Shown here: positions 12,891-23,446 of the stretch, piece after piece
How positions within the stretch are numbered: the first letter of the stretch is position 1
How the letters are laid out: each line of letters begins with the position of its first letter
Assembly (NCBI RefSeq): GCF_030704535.1
Contig: NC_081811.1
Span: forward strand, 6,242,001 to 6,306,000
Reading direction: 5' to 3'
From: Vitis vinifera
Lineage: Eukaryota > Streptophyta > Magnoliopsida > Vitales > Vitaceae
Length of the DNA stretch: 64,000 bases
The notes under the pieces: generated by a model
What the model saw: the letters and a program-made list of their open reading frames with translations, nothing else
Told to the model about the DNA's origin: nothing
Databases searched by the model: none
Translations under genes and position numbers: made by a program

Positions 12891-13180
12891 TAAAGAGAAA
12901 AGAAAAAAACTTCAAATTAGAATAGTGGTTTGAAAATTTACAAAAACTTTAGAACGGAAAAGAAAAGACTTCATAAAAAGAAAAAGACTTTACAAAAGGA
13001 AAAATACTTCATAATATATACTTGTAAGTTCAATAAATTGCAAAATACTACACAATATTCTTCATCCTTCAACACTAATGAACAAAATCATTCAGGAACA
13101 AACTTCTATTGATTAATCTTTAACTGAAAAAAGACTCTCAAATATATATAAATATTTGTAAGGAATATAAAAAACCTAAA

Positions 13181-14500
13181 ATCTTACTTGTGAAATAATA
13201 AGTAGTGGGGTAACATCCAAAGGGGTGAATAGGTGATTTTTAAAAATTTTAACATAAGCATTGAAAATTTCAATCCAAATAATACTTTGAGAGTGTAAAA
13301 TATTCATAATCAATCAACCACAAATGAGACAATGGATTTTTAAGTGAAAAACTACAAGTTAGAAATTTCAAATCAACAATCTATTATATGAAAAAATAGT
13401 TCGATAGATGTTATTGACTTACTTTCCAAAACTTACACTACAATTCACGTCCACCACATAACACATTATGTGCTCCAATGGATTTTGCCTCAACGCTTTG
13501 GGTATTCATATCTCTTTAACGACCCAACGAATAAAAAACCAAACGTATTTAGAAGTTTTAAATTAAGCATAAAAAAATTATAACTTAAAAGTTCGCATTC
13601 CCATTTGAGTGAATTCTTCTAATATACTAATATAATAGAAAACGTCGTGGACTTGAAATCAACTTAGAAATAATAGTTTATCAAAACAATAATTTAGAAA
13701 CTTAATAATTTTAAAAAAAATTTGAAATTTTTTCAAATTTTAAATTAAAAAATATTTGGAAATATTTTTCTTTTAAAATTCTAATTTAAATTATTTTCCA
13801 AATTCATTTAAAGATTTGAAAAAATTATCCTTTTTAAATTCTCAATTTTTTTTTCAAATTAATTTTATTTCAAAATTTTAGAAGTTTATTCTATGCCCTT
13901 TCGATCATTATTATCAAATAACATAACCATATTTACCTATTTAATTTGGACTTTATTCTAATATTCAAAGGAGTATAAATCACAAGAAAGTATATATAGT
14001 TTTAAATTAGGATGTGTAGAACAAAATTAACAACTTAATCTAAATAACCTAATGCACTAACAGAATATTATCACACAAATTGTAGGTCATAATTATTTTA
14101 ATATAAAAATGTTGACAAAAAAAAAAGAATAATTTCGAAGTGCAAAAATCTCAACAACACTTCATATAAAACAACAAAGAAAAGAAACATATTTTGAGAT
14201 AAAATTCATTTGAAGCCACACTTATAGAAATTAGTTTTTAATTAATTTTAAAAATTATCCTATGTTTTATTTTTAAAATTTTGATTTATTATTGTTTTCA
14301 TAAAGGAAATAATTTCCGTCTAAGCTAAGTATTTCAAAAATTAATTTACTAAAAAAATACCAACGAAAAGGTATTAATTATTATAGTCTTTTAAATTTTT
14401 CTTATTTTTATAAAAATAGAAAAATAAAAAATATTTATCTTTTAAAATGCTGCCCCGGATAAATCTTATACATATTTTAAAACCAAATGGAGAAAAGAAA
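13181..14500. other. AT-rich intergenic DNA
   Basis: Gene-free. A segment near 13205-13250 (ggggtgaataggtgattttt) resembles the opening of plant LTR-type repeats, but no matching end was found. The rest is poly-A/T-rich and featureless. Confidence 0.4.
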
Positions 14501-14531
14501 GGCGAAAGTGAACGGGCTAGCTGGACCTAGA

Positions 14532-14731
14532 GCCCACAGCGTAGAATAATACAGTTTGGGCCACGTACAGAGTCTGCGCATGAAAATTCTTATTGGGCTG
14601 GCTGGAGGCCCAATAGAGCTTCCATAGCCTTCCAGAACCAAAGGAGGTCACTTTCGATATTATATAAAAGTCTGGGGGGTTATTTGATATTTGAGGTTTA
14701 GTGTTCGCTTATAAGTACTGCGCTAGGGTTT
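14532..14731 (+). promoter_or_regulatory. Promoter of snoRNA locus: site II elements, TATA box, telo-box
   Basis: Seen: TGGGCY (site II) motifs in both orientations at about 14532, 14557-14562, 14594-14599 and 14608-14613; a TATA box tatataaaa at 14661-14668; and a telo-box-type ctagggttt at 14723-14731. Known: site II plus telo-box pairs are typical of plant ribosomal-protein and snoRNA gene promoters. The position just upstream of two snoRNAs fits a dedicated non-coding transcription unit. Confidence 0.7.
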
Positions 14732-14994
14732 CATGGAGCGTCTCGGACGGATCTGGCTGAACTCTCTCGCTTTCTTCGCAAGGCGAAAATGCTAGGCAGC
14801 CGTCAACATTGTCGACTCGCCCTTGGTTACTAATTTCGATTATTTTCTTCTGATTTGATTTGATTTCTTGGTGATGTTTTTGTGTTTTTGTTTTCGGAAA
14901 CCTTTGGTTAGATTAATTTCTTTTTGTTTGATTTCATTTTTTGGTTAGCTTTTTGTGTTTTGTTTTCGAAAACCTTTTTGTTTTTTTATGTAGA

Positions 14995-15088
14995 AGGAGA
15001 ATGAAAGGATGATTATATGTTTCCCTATTGGTTTGATCGCCGAGATGATGGCGAATCTTTTGTATTAGCTCTATCTGATTATTCTCTT
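14995..15088 (+). ncRNA. C/D-box snoRNA, copy 1 (predicted 18S 2'-O-methylation guide)
   Basis: Box C-like ATGATTA lies at 15009-15015, box C' ATGATGG at 15045-15051 and box D CTGA at 15075-15078. Short complementary ends (ggagaat at 14996 with attctct at 15081) could form the terminal stem. Directly upstream of box D, gtattagctcta (15062-15073) is the exact antisense of the 18S rRNA stretch uagagcuaauac near position 160. By the box D+5 rule the target is the A in uagA, equivalent to the known human 18S Am159 site. Box D' is weak (ttga at 15033). Box C departs by one base from consensus, so copy 2 looks the stronger gene. Confidence 0.75.
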
Positions 15089-15283
15089 TATTTTTTCGTT
15101 CTTGATTTTTTTTTTTTCTGAAAAATGGGAATGCAATTAGATTTAAAAGACAGTATTTGAGGGTGGATCATGAATGCCATTCGTCAGATTGGCCAGATGT
15201 AATAGCTTTTTCGCAATAGTAATCCTCTGGTAATACAGAAGATTATTGTTATTATTTTGTTTTTTAGTTTTAATTTTTTTTAA

Positions 15284-15388
15284 GGAGGAGAGAATGATAT
15301 GATGAATGAATTTGTTTCCCTATTGGTTTGATCGCCGGGATGATGGCGACAAATAGTATTAGCTCTATCTGATCATTCTGTTCCTCCC
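15284..15388 (+). ncRNA. C/D-box snoRNA, copy 2 (predicted 18S 2'-O-methylation guide)
   Basis: A perfect box C ATGATGA lies at 15299-15305, C' ATGATGG at 15340-15346 and box D CTGA at 15369-15372. The terminal stem is strong: gaatgat (15292-15298) pairs with atcattc (15372-15378), and a further ggagga/tcctcc pairing lies outside it. The D-guide gtattagctcta (15356-15367) is identical to copy 1 and antisense to 18S rRNA. The internal block from tttccctattggtttgatcg to the C' box is almost identical in both copies, so they are tandem paralogs about 290 bp apart, probably from one transcript. Confidence 0.85.
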
Positions 15389-15390
15389 TC

Positions 15391-16379
15391 TTGCGATTTT
15401 TCAATGTCTTAAATGTTAATAAATCTTCGTTTCAAAAACCTAATCGAGCTTTTCGGTCCTCTTTCGTTTTCATCAATTATTTTTATTTTTATTTTTTGAT
15501 CACATCCATCCATTTTTGTATGGTTTTTTTTTATGACATCCATATGTAACAAGCCAAATTTCATCCCTTATCCGAGTTACAACTATTAATCGAATGACGA
15601 ACGGCATGTTGCAATTAATTATTTTCAAATTATAATTAATACTATACAAAATTGTTTAAAGCAAGAATAAGTATGATATTTTTCATCCTAAAATATCTTT
15701 GAATTAGTATTAAGTACACTGATTCTCAATATATATATATATTTCGAAGAATACTGTATGCATTATTATTTGTTTCTTTATTCTCAAAGTTTCATTAAAA
15801 GTTTTTATCTTTTCTTATCAATTTTGTGTACAATTATTTGTATGCTATCAATATTTTCCTAAAGTTCACAGCTATTAAAGATAGCCTTCAAGCAGACCCG
15901 GCCTATTTATTAATCATTTAGATTATTATTAAAAATGAGAATTGGAATAAAAAAATTTATTATCAAAAATTAAATCTTCTTCTTCCTTTTAGTAGTATGG
16001 TAATTCCCGATATTTTAATTCTACTCTATTTTTATTACCATTTTCGCTCGCAGTTGTTTAAAATGCAAAATAGGAATTTAAATTGACTGGAGAAGTTGTA
16101 GGCAAGCGAGGGGATTAATGGCATGTGCTAGATGGTCCCATTACTCTTTGTATGGATTTTTTTTATTCAGATGGAGGGTATGTCTTCTTCACTATGTTCA
16201 GTACTTCACTCCTTCATTTGCTTCCATACATGTGAACTCAAAGGGTATGTGAAATACCCACTATTATTGCAATGCCCATACATGCGAACAAAGGGTATGT
16301 GTTATACCCACTGTTATTTGGATTCAAAGCCCGTCAATTCATTGACTGCAACTTGAGCAATAATCTTCAAGTTCTTATA
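15391..16379. other. Intergenic, no gene seen
   Basis: AT-rich. A tandem near-duplication of ~45 bp (aaagggtatgtgaaataccc versus aaagggtatgtgttataccc) lies at about 16225-16320. No ORF with family similarity was found. Confidence 0.45.
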
Positions 16380-17950
16380 AAGCTTATAACCACCTAAAAT
16401 GTAATTTGATTCAAAAACTTGAACAAGCTCTAGCCTCAAGTGATGCTTATAGCCACCCAATAATGCCTTCCATATAACAGATTATGGTTTAATTCTCATG
16501 CTCCTTGTTAATAACAATGCATCTTCAAGCAGACCAGCCTCGTCCAAAAGATCAATCATGCTACCATAGTGTTAAACCTGGAAAACGAGTCTTGCGTGAG
16601 TGTAGGCGTTTGGAATAATGGCCGGTGCTTCTTTTACATAATCATGAATTACAAGCCCAAGAGGTTGTTTCCTTAAAAATAACCTTTAAGGGATTTGCCA
16701 AATGCCATGGACTTAGTGAGTTCAAACCATTTAATGTTATTAAGTTAAAAAGTTAGGAAGGCACAAGAATGCTTTACAACTTTAGCAACGCTCTCAAATG
16801 CTTGATGTATTTGCTCAAATGAAATCATACCCTATTTATAAGCCATATGAAATCATACCCTATTTACAAGCATGAGTGAGTTTGTGAAAAATTGATTTTA
16901 AAAAAAGTTGGAGTTCATGAAATAAAATCTTAATAGTGACTCATTTTGAAAGGAAAAACATATTTATGAAAAATTGATTTTAGGTTCGAGGGTAAGTTAC
17001 ATATTAGGAAGGTAGTACTATGGTAACATTTCTTTAAACCTTAAAAAGGTTTCTACTAATTAACTAGAAGGAATTAAGACAATTAGTTAATAAATTTATG
17101 TATAAGAGATATAAGTAACTCTTTAGAAATCTCTACCCTTTCCCTTATATTCCATCTTTGTGCAAAGATTTGCAAAGGTCTTAAACTTCTAAAATCTTCT
17201 ACACTCCTCCGATGGTGGAGGCATAGATGCCTCAAGGTGCTTCCAAAAGCTTCTTACCCCTTATATAAGCTCAAGGAAGGGTTGTGACACTAAGCTTTCA
17301 CAATTGGGATGAGGTCCTACACTTAGTATACATGTTAGTTAGTGCAAACCCATATAGAGGTATTTTCTTTCTTAAGCCAACATAGAGATGTATTTCCTTT
17401 CATAAGTCAAGTACTCAACCGGTACAAATTGAAATCACAATTGTCATGGTTACCTCGTCAGGGTTGATCCCATTAGTTTACCTCTTGGTAAAAATTGCTA
17501 AAGCTTCTCTATATTGCTTGTTCTAAGAATAGTAAGCGATCATGGTCGTCGATGAAATCATATCCTATTAGAACTCATATTCCCAATCTTATCATAAATT
17601 GAAATTATAATGATTCATTCAAAAACAACTTTCACAAATTTCTCACCAATTTTCTCATCAATTACCTCTTAACATTTCCATGCAAATCCCTATTCGCTTC
17701 ACAAATTTTACTAGCATTCCCATGCAAATCAACCAAAGCATTCTGAATAAATACGTGAGGATAAAATCCATCTTTCTAAATATAACCATGAATAGCTTTT
17801 CTAAGCCCAGTGCAGATACCAAACTGCAAGCCTTATCTAAGGACGGAAATGTAAAACTAGTGGGAAGACTTTGAGCTCCTAATATATCAAAGGACTGATC
17901 ATTGGATTGTACACAAAAACATTGGGCTCTTCGAGCATGGAACATTTCTT
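16380..17950 (-). pseudogene. Decayed pentatricopeptide-repeat (PPR) gene
   Basis: Two minus-strand patches read like a plant PPR protein. The upstream patch (about 17945-17650) contains PTSFTFPSLDKACS and SALGLEKL, the form of a PPR linker (..PTSFTFPSLLKACS..). The downstream patch (about 16571-16380) reads HYGSMIDLLDEAGLLEDAL, then after a stop codon SVIWKALLGGYKHH. This matches the last PPR motif and the start of the E region. Stops, frameshifts and about 1 kb of unrelated DNA between the patches show the gene is dead. Live family members bind organellar RNA. Confidence 0.6.
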
Positions 17951-20900
17951 GATTTTGTAGTTAAAGTTTTGCATATGTTTCAAAAAAAAAAAATCTCACC
18001 CATTTTCTAGAACAAACGGAGTTTAAAGTTTTCAAAATTTTGACTAGAAAAGAGCCTCTGATCATAAAATGTATGAAAGTCTTGCATTATAATTCTATAC
18101 ACAAAAAGAAAATTCAAATTTAAAATGATCTATTAAAAAAAACAAAGACAACAAAAAGCTCCAAAAAAAAAAGAAAAAGAAAAAGGCCAAAAGAAGAAAC
18201 AACTTCAAAATCCAGTAGAGTTCGAAAATGCAAGATTGAGGATAGTTCAACATACTGAAGTGATTAGGATTGAAAACTACCGATACTTCTCCTCACAAAC
18301 ATAGCAGAAAAGAGTCAAATGTAGATTTATGACTTTAACTGGCTTGTGTCTTTTCAAAGTTGGTAATTGTGGGAGGGTGAGGGCCAGTTGGCCAGAGCCT
18401 CCCCTCCAAACAAGCTGGATGATGAGTATTTTACCTCTACTTTCTGAGGGAAAACTTGGGTTGCTCACCCACATGGAGTATGGAGCATGATGCCAGAGAA
18501 AGCCAAAGAAATAATTATAGGTGAGCTGTCAATTTGGAAAATTCTAGAACCCAATTTTGAAGAATATAAAAATGACTTTGATTAAAACTCTTGAGAAATT
18601 TGCATTTTAAACAGACAGACAACACATGATATGTAATGCTACTTGTAGAAACACTTTTTTTTTCTTTTTTTTCTCTTATACTGCTAATTTACTACTCAGA
18701 GAAACACTGGAACAAAAAAATTCAAAAAACCCATCATTTTCTTTTCTTTAAGAGTGAAAACTCAAAGCTCCAAGTCCTATCATAGCACAGTGAGACCACT
18801 ACTCAGTGTGTGTGTATATATATATTTTCCCAAAAGCTTATTCAAACCCACTTAATATGTAGCAAGATTACCTCCTTATTTCCCACTTCCATCAATTGCA
18901 TCTAACATATCATCATGTGTTTATTATTTATCTTCCAACTTACCTTTACCGTTTACCACATCTACCAAATTATCTCAACCTAAGAGTGCAAAGTTATCTT
19001 TAGCCACCAAGGGAATGGCGGGATATAGGTGTCTAAGCTTTGTGATCATCATAAAACACCAAAGAAAATTAGCAAGACTAGCTAGATAGATTATAAGCCA
19101 CCAGAGAATCAATTTTTTAAAAATAAAATAATTTTGGTGATGATCATATAGAAAACCTTAAATATTGTCCTGGGCTGCTTTGGGTGTAGTCGGAAAGATA
19201 GATCCCACAAAAGGTTCCCCACTTTTGTGCTTACTAAACATGGTTAGATTGAAATTGAACTCTAGTTTCTTTATAAATAAATTGTATCCAGGTTGCTGCA
19301 AACCATATCAACATTGGTTACCAAAATAGTTTCAATATCAGCAACCTACAAACATTAATTATCAATGACTCTGTTTTTCTTTTATTTGGGTAGCAAAGAC
19401 AGAAAATTCTACAATGCAGCTCTTGATCGTTGCTTACAATGAATATTGTAAGTAGAAGCATGGAATTAAATAATTAATTCATGGGTTCCTTCAAACACTT
19501 CTTATTGAAGCCTAGAATTAGAGGGGAACAAACAAGATGTCTAAGAAGAACTTGTCAGAAGACTAGTTTCACACTGGACATGAGCCTAGGTGTCTTGACC
19601 CATGGAAGACATGATTGAGGCCTACCCATGAGCCCAACATTAATTGGTTGCAGCAGACAGTACTAGTGTTAGAACCATGGTATTAATTGGCCATAACCGA
19701 TTACAACACCTCTAAGACACTCAAAATTATGAACACAGACCACCTTTGAACTAGATGTGATATATATCCACATCAAATTAGCCAAAAAGTTTATAGATTT
19801 GTATTTTCTTTTGACACACTTTGAAATGACATTATTTTTAACACGACACTCCATTTTGACCTTTGTAACTGGATATCCTAAACTATCTGGCATTCCACTT
19901 GCACTCTAGGATGGTAGGCTGTGCACTGGTTTGGTGGACCTCTGTTTTTATTGCAGTTCTAGATTTGGAGCCTACAGCCTGATTCCAATCCGGCCAAGCC
20001 CATATCTTTTGGACCTGGGGCCTCCCCTAACCCTTGACTGCCCAACAACTCAGATTCAAACCCAAGCCCACCAGAGAAACTTTTAAAACCTGTGTCTTCC
20101 AAACACGTCATTCCTTTGTCAGTTGTTCCCTTCTTAATACCGCTTATAAAATCCCCCATTTTGTAGCTTTCTCAACTGTTGTAGCCTCACCTGTCTTCTC
20201 CTTGGTGTTTGAACACGACATGTCCATATCTATAGAATGTAGAGGTTGCACCTTCTTTCCCACCCTTGTGCTGGTGCGTGAGCCACCCATCATATTAGCC
20301 CTAACATCCATCTCACCATGCTCACTGCTACATCTTCTTGGCACAACTAGCCAAAAACAGGGTGTCACTTCCCACCACAACTGAAAGGAGAAGTTGGAAC
20401 TACCTACTACAACTTGCAGCGCACCATGCATATTGCTTCTAGAACTAAACTGATATTTGAGAGAAGAAAAAAAACAGAAATTCATGCTATGATGGAAAAC
20501 TAGCATGCTGCCAGCCCCACCCACCCAAATATGATCAAACTACAACACAAAGCAAGCCATTCCTCTTCCAACTGGTGCTGCAAACCACTATTCCCTCTTT
20601 TCCCTTCACCACCCAAACGAAAAAATCCAATGGCAATAGGATTAAATGGTACAACAAGTAGTCCTTCAAAGTGGAGAAAAAAAAAACAGAGTGGAATACA
20701 ACAATTGCCTGTAACATCCTATCAAGTCAATGAAAAAAAATAACAAAAATGCATTGTATTTATTTGGGATACCATCTCCCTGATTTGTCATCCCAAAATA
20801 ATTTCCCTGTCTATGAAAGAATAATATTAGATATTTGGAACAATGAAAACCTTTCCATTTGTCTTCATCTGTACTAATCTATTCAAGTATGAGGAAAACA

Positions 20901-21090
20901 ACATTAGTTGAGAGAGAGATTTACCTGTAACTCTATGATGCTCTATAGTAGATTTTGACAATGGTGCTCTCCCATGGAAGTTAAGCATGACCATTCCAAT
21001 GGATTAAGGCATTTTAGTGGTGGACTTTAGTGAGAGCTCTAGGGTTTCGGGGTTTGTTGAGTTGGGAAATGGTGGAAGAAATGTTCGGCG
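17951..21090. other. Intergenic; possible retroelement debris
   Basis: No gene model could be supported. The 19930-20530 stretch has higher GC and open frames on both strands (a 126-codon minus-strand frame at 20144-20524) with a low-complexity composition reminiscent of decayed retroelement ORF1 sequence. No domain is recognisable. Poly-purine/poly-A tracts lie near 18160-18185. Confidence 0.35.
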
Positions 21091-21414
21091 GGTACTCGTA
21101 TAAAGGGAAAAACTTTTAGTTAATATATATTCGGAACATATATATATATATATATACTATTATTTAATGTCACCTGATATAAACGCCAATGTAAAATATC
21201 ACAACTATGACACTGCTATAAAGCGTCATGGCATAACTAGTTATTCTTATAAAGGCCACATCAAGCAATGATACTTTAAATAAGCGTCATGAAATAAAAA
21301 AACTACTGTAAAAAATAACCCCTTTGAAAAGCGCCATTGTATATCCCAATATAACGATACTTTATGAAAGCGCCAAGGATTAAAGCGTCGGAATTTTCTA
21401 TTTTTGTAGTAGTG
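21090..21414. mobile_element. CACTA-type (En/Spm) transposon terminus
   Basis: The + strand ends in tctatttttgtagtagtg at 21414, the reverse complement of CACTACTACAAAAATAGA, the hallmark end of plant CACTA elements. Inside it are repeated subterminal motifs such as aagcgtcat, aagcgccat and taaagcgtcgg (about 21190-21392), typical transposase-binding repeats of this superfamily. The element body must lie to the left. I could not find the opposite CACTA end, so it is either truncated or too diverged. Confidence 0.7.
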
Positions 21415-22271
21415 AATTTAGTTCAAGGTTTAAATTAAAAGTGTGAAATCAAGGTTTGGTTAATCTCGATTTTGATAATAACAAAATAAAGTTTGGAACT
21501 AATGATTATATTTCAAGTGTGATTAGACAAGAAGATTTTCAAAGTGGCAATCACAAAGACAAAATCAAGCTAAAGAGAAATCAATAAGAAGAAGAATAGC
21601 TCAAAGAGAAGTGTTTTTCAAAACCTAAGTAGTATAGGATTTCTTTGTAAGATTGATGGCGCACTAGGGTTTTCACTAGGTTTTTCATGTATTACATTAT
21701 TTATTTATGCACTAAAATATTCAAGAGTTATTTTGTTTTAAATATTTTAAAATTGGATAATTTCATGTTTTTAACTAAAACTTTGTGTTAAATGCTTTCC
21801 AATATTGTTTAAAAGGTTTTAAGTTGAAATTGATGGTTGTTGAGCAAAAAATGGCTCAACTAGTTGAACTAGATGAGGAATCGGTTGAACCGGATGAGGA
21901 ACCGGTCGACCTGTTCAACTTAATCGGTCGACCTGTTCAACTTAATCGGTCAACCTGTTTAGCTCAACTGGTCAAGGGGTGCAAAAACCTTCTCTCTCTT
22001 TCAAAATGTTTGTTCAACCGATTGAGGTTGGACCTCAACCGATCAAAAGATAAAATTTTAAAATAAAATCCAAATAGGTAAATCTTTAGTAACAATTGTT
22101 GGGTGTTATTTGGTAGAAATTTTTTTGGATACTTATTCGGTACATATTGATCTTATAATCGGTAATACAAATATATAAAACCAAAATACAAGAAAACAAG
22201 ATCAATTACACATGAATAAGATCAAAGTACAAATAAATGTACCATAAGATAAAGTGATGAAATATATATAT
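21415..22271. other. Intergenic with a short tandem repeat
   Basis: A 21-bp unit (tcggtcgacctgttcaactta) is repeated two to three times at about 21922-21968. The flanks carry aaccggat/aaccgatc words. No gene is recognised. The fragment is probably repeat-derived. Confidence 0.45.
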
Positions 22272-23446
22272 TGTTGTGCCAAAACTTTAATGCAAATAAC
22301 GTTAGATTAAGAACACAAAGATAAAACAATCACACATATGGTACACGAGGTTTTAATGTGGTTCAACCAATTATGTCTAAGTCCATGGATGATGGAGAAT
22401 CATTCTACTATACAATAGAGAATATTACAGAAGACAAAACTAGATGCAACTATTGGGTTTTCGAAACATCCCATGTTTTCCCATTCTTTGTATCCATACC
22501 CTACCATGAGTCATCTCGGTCCATCGGGTATCTCCCGTTTTTCCTCACATCTCCATCCACCCTTGTATTGTTTCTGCAAGCATCAGACATTTCTATCTTC
22601 CTCTCATAACCTAGATTTTTTTATAGAGATATTTCTAACAATTTTCCTTATTATATAAGGAAATCTAATATTACAATAATATATCAACTTAGGAATATTT
22701 TATATAATATTATTTACAAAAAGGAATATTTACTAATTAGGAATTTTGGACACTTTCCAACAATCTTCACCTTGTACCAAATTCCATGAAGTCAATCTTC
22801 AATCTCTCTATGACATGGGCTCTTTGTATCATATCCCCATGAGAGAGCAATGGACTCCACCTTTAACTGAAATTCCTTTTGTCTTTATCATGTACATTGC
22901 ATAATCTTTTGTTCTTCCAAAAATCTTCAACTCGAAGTTTTGATACCAATTTGTCGTACCAACATAAGCTTTAATGCAAACAACATTAGATCAAGAACAC
23001 AAAGATAAAACAATAATACATACGGTACATGAGGTTTTAACATAGTTTGGCCAATCATGCCCACATCCACATATGAAAGATGATCATTTCATTATTAATA
23101 TAAAATATTACCGAGGATAAAACTAAATACAACTATTGGGTTTACGAAATATCTTATGTTTATCTACTCTTTGTATTCATACCCTATCATGAGCCATTTC
23201 GCTTCACTAGGTATTTCTCGTTCTTCCTCGCATCTCTATCTATCTTATATAGTCTCTACAGACCCATCTCTATCTCATGACTTTTTTCTTTCATAACCTA
23301 GAATATTTATAAAGATATTTCAAATAACTTTCCTTATTCTATAAAAAAATCTAATATTATAATAATATATCAACTTAGGAAATATTTTATACAATATTTT
23401 TTACAAAAATGAATCTTTACTAATTAAAAATTTGGAACACTTCCTA
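22272..23446 (-). mobile_element. TRIM-like miniature LTR retrotransposon
   Basis: Two direct copies of a ~490-bp sequence (22272-22762 and 22952-23446) flank only 189 bp. In minus orientation the LTR begins near TGTTGGAAAGTG and ends near GGCACAACA. Three bases after the upstream LTR comes TGGTATCAAAAC (complement of 22938-22949), a primer-binding site of the initiator-tRNA-Met type. A purine-rich AAGGTGAAGAT precedes the downstream LTR. There is no coding capacity. Two full LTRs, a PBS and a tiny internal region define a TRIM. The LTRs have diverged by many substitutions, so the insertion is old. Flanks are (TA)-rich, compatible with a tatat target duplication. Confidence 0.75.

Larger units (their letters stand above)
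8030..13180. repeat. Large imperfect inverted repeat with ~160-bp subrepeats (foldback-like)
   Basis: The left arm (about 8030-10240) and right arm (about 10245-13180) are reverse complements of each other at moderate identity. Outer blocks pair, for example, as follows. The ggtaatttaatctacta block near 8715 matches the complement near 12040. The actcatcacttgt block near 8655 matches that near 12105. The block from 8090 to 8320 matches that from 12900 to 13150. The inner arms consist of units of about 155-165 bp around a core like acaagtcataaccttgatgc. They are direct on the left (about 8995, 9149, 9309, 9471, 9634, 10189) and inverted on the right (about 10269, 10432, 10599, 10762, 10920, 11192). 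There is no coding capacity. Two solo LTRs and one MITE inserted later. Long inverted arms with internal tandem subrepeats resemble foldback or long-TIR Mutator-type elements, but I cannot assign a family or find exact ends. Confidence 0.7.

Noticed and set aside
20144-20524. 126-codon minus-strand ORF with an overlapping 116-codon plus-strand ORF
   Set aside because: Both strands are open because the region has few stop-rich words. No recognisable domain, so no gene is called; possibly retroelement debris.
22941-22951. Reading the TRIM on the plus strand
   Set aside because: The TGGTATCA primer-binding site is only found in minus orientation next to an LTR end, so the plus orientation was dropped.
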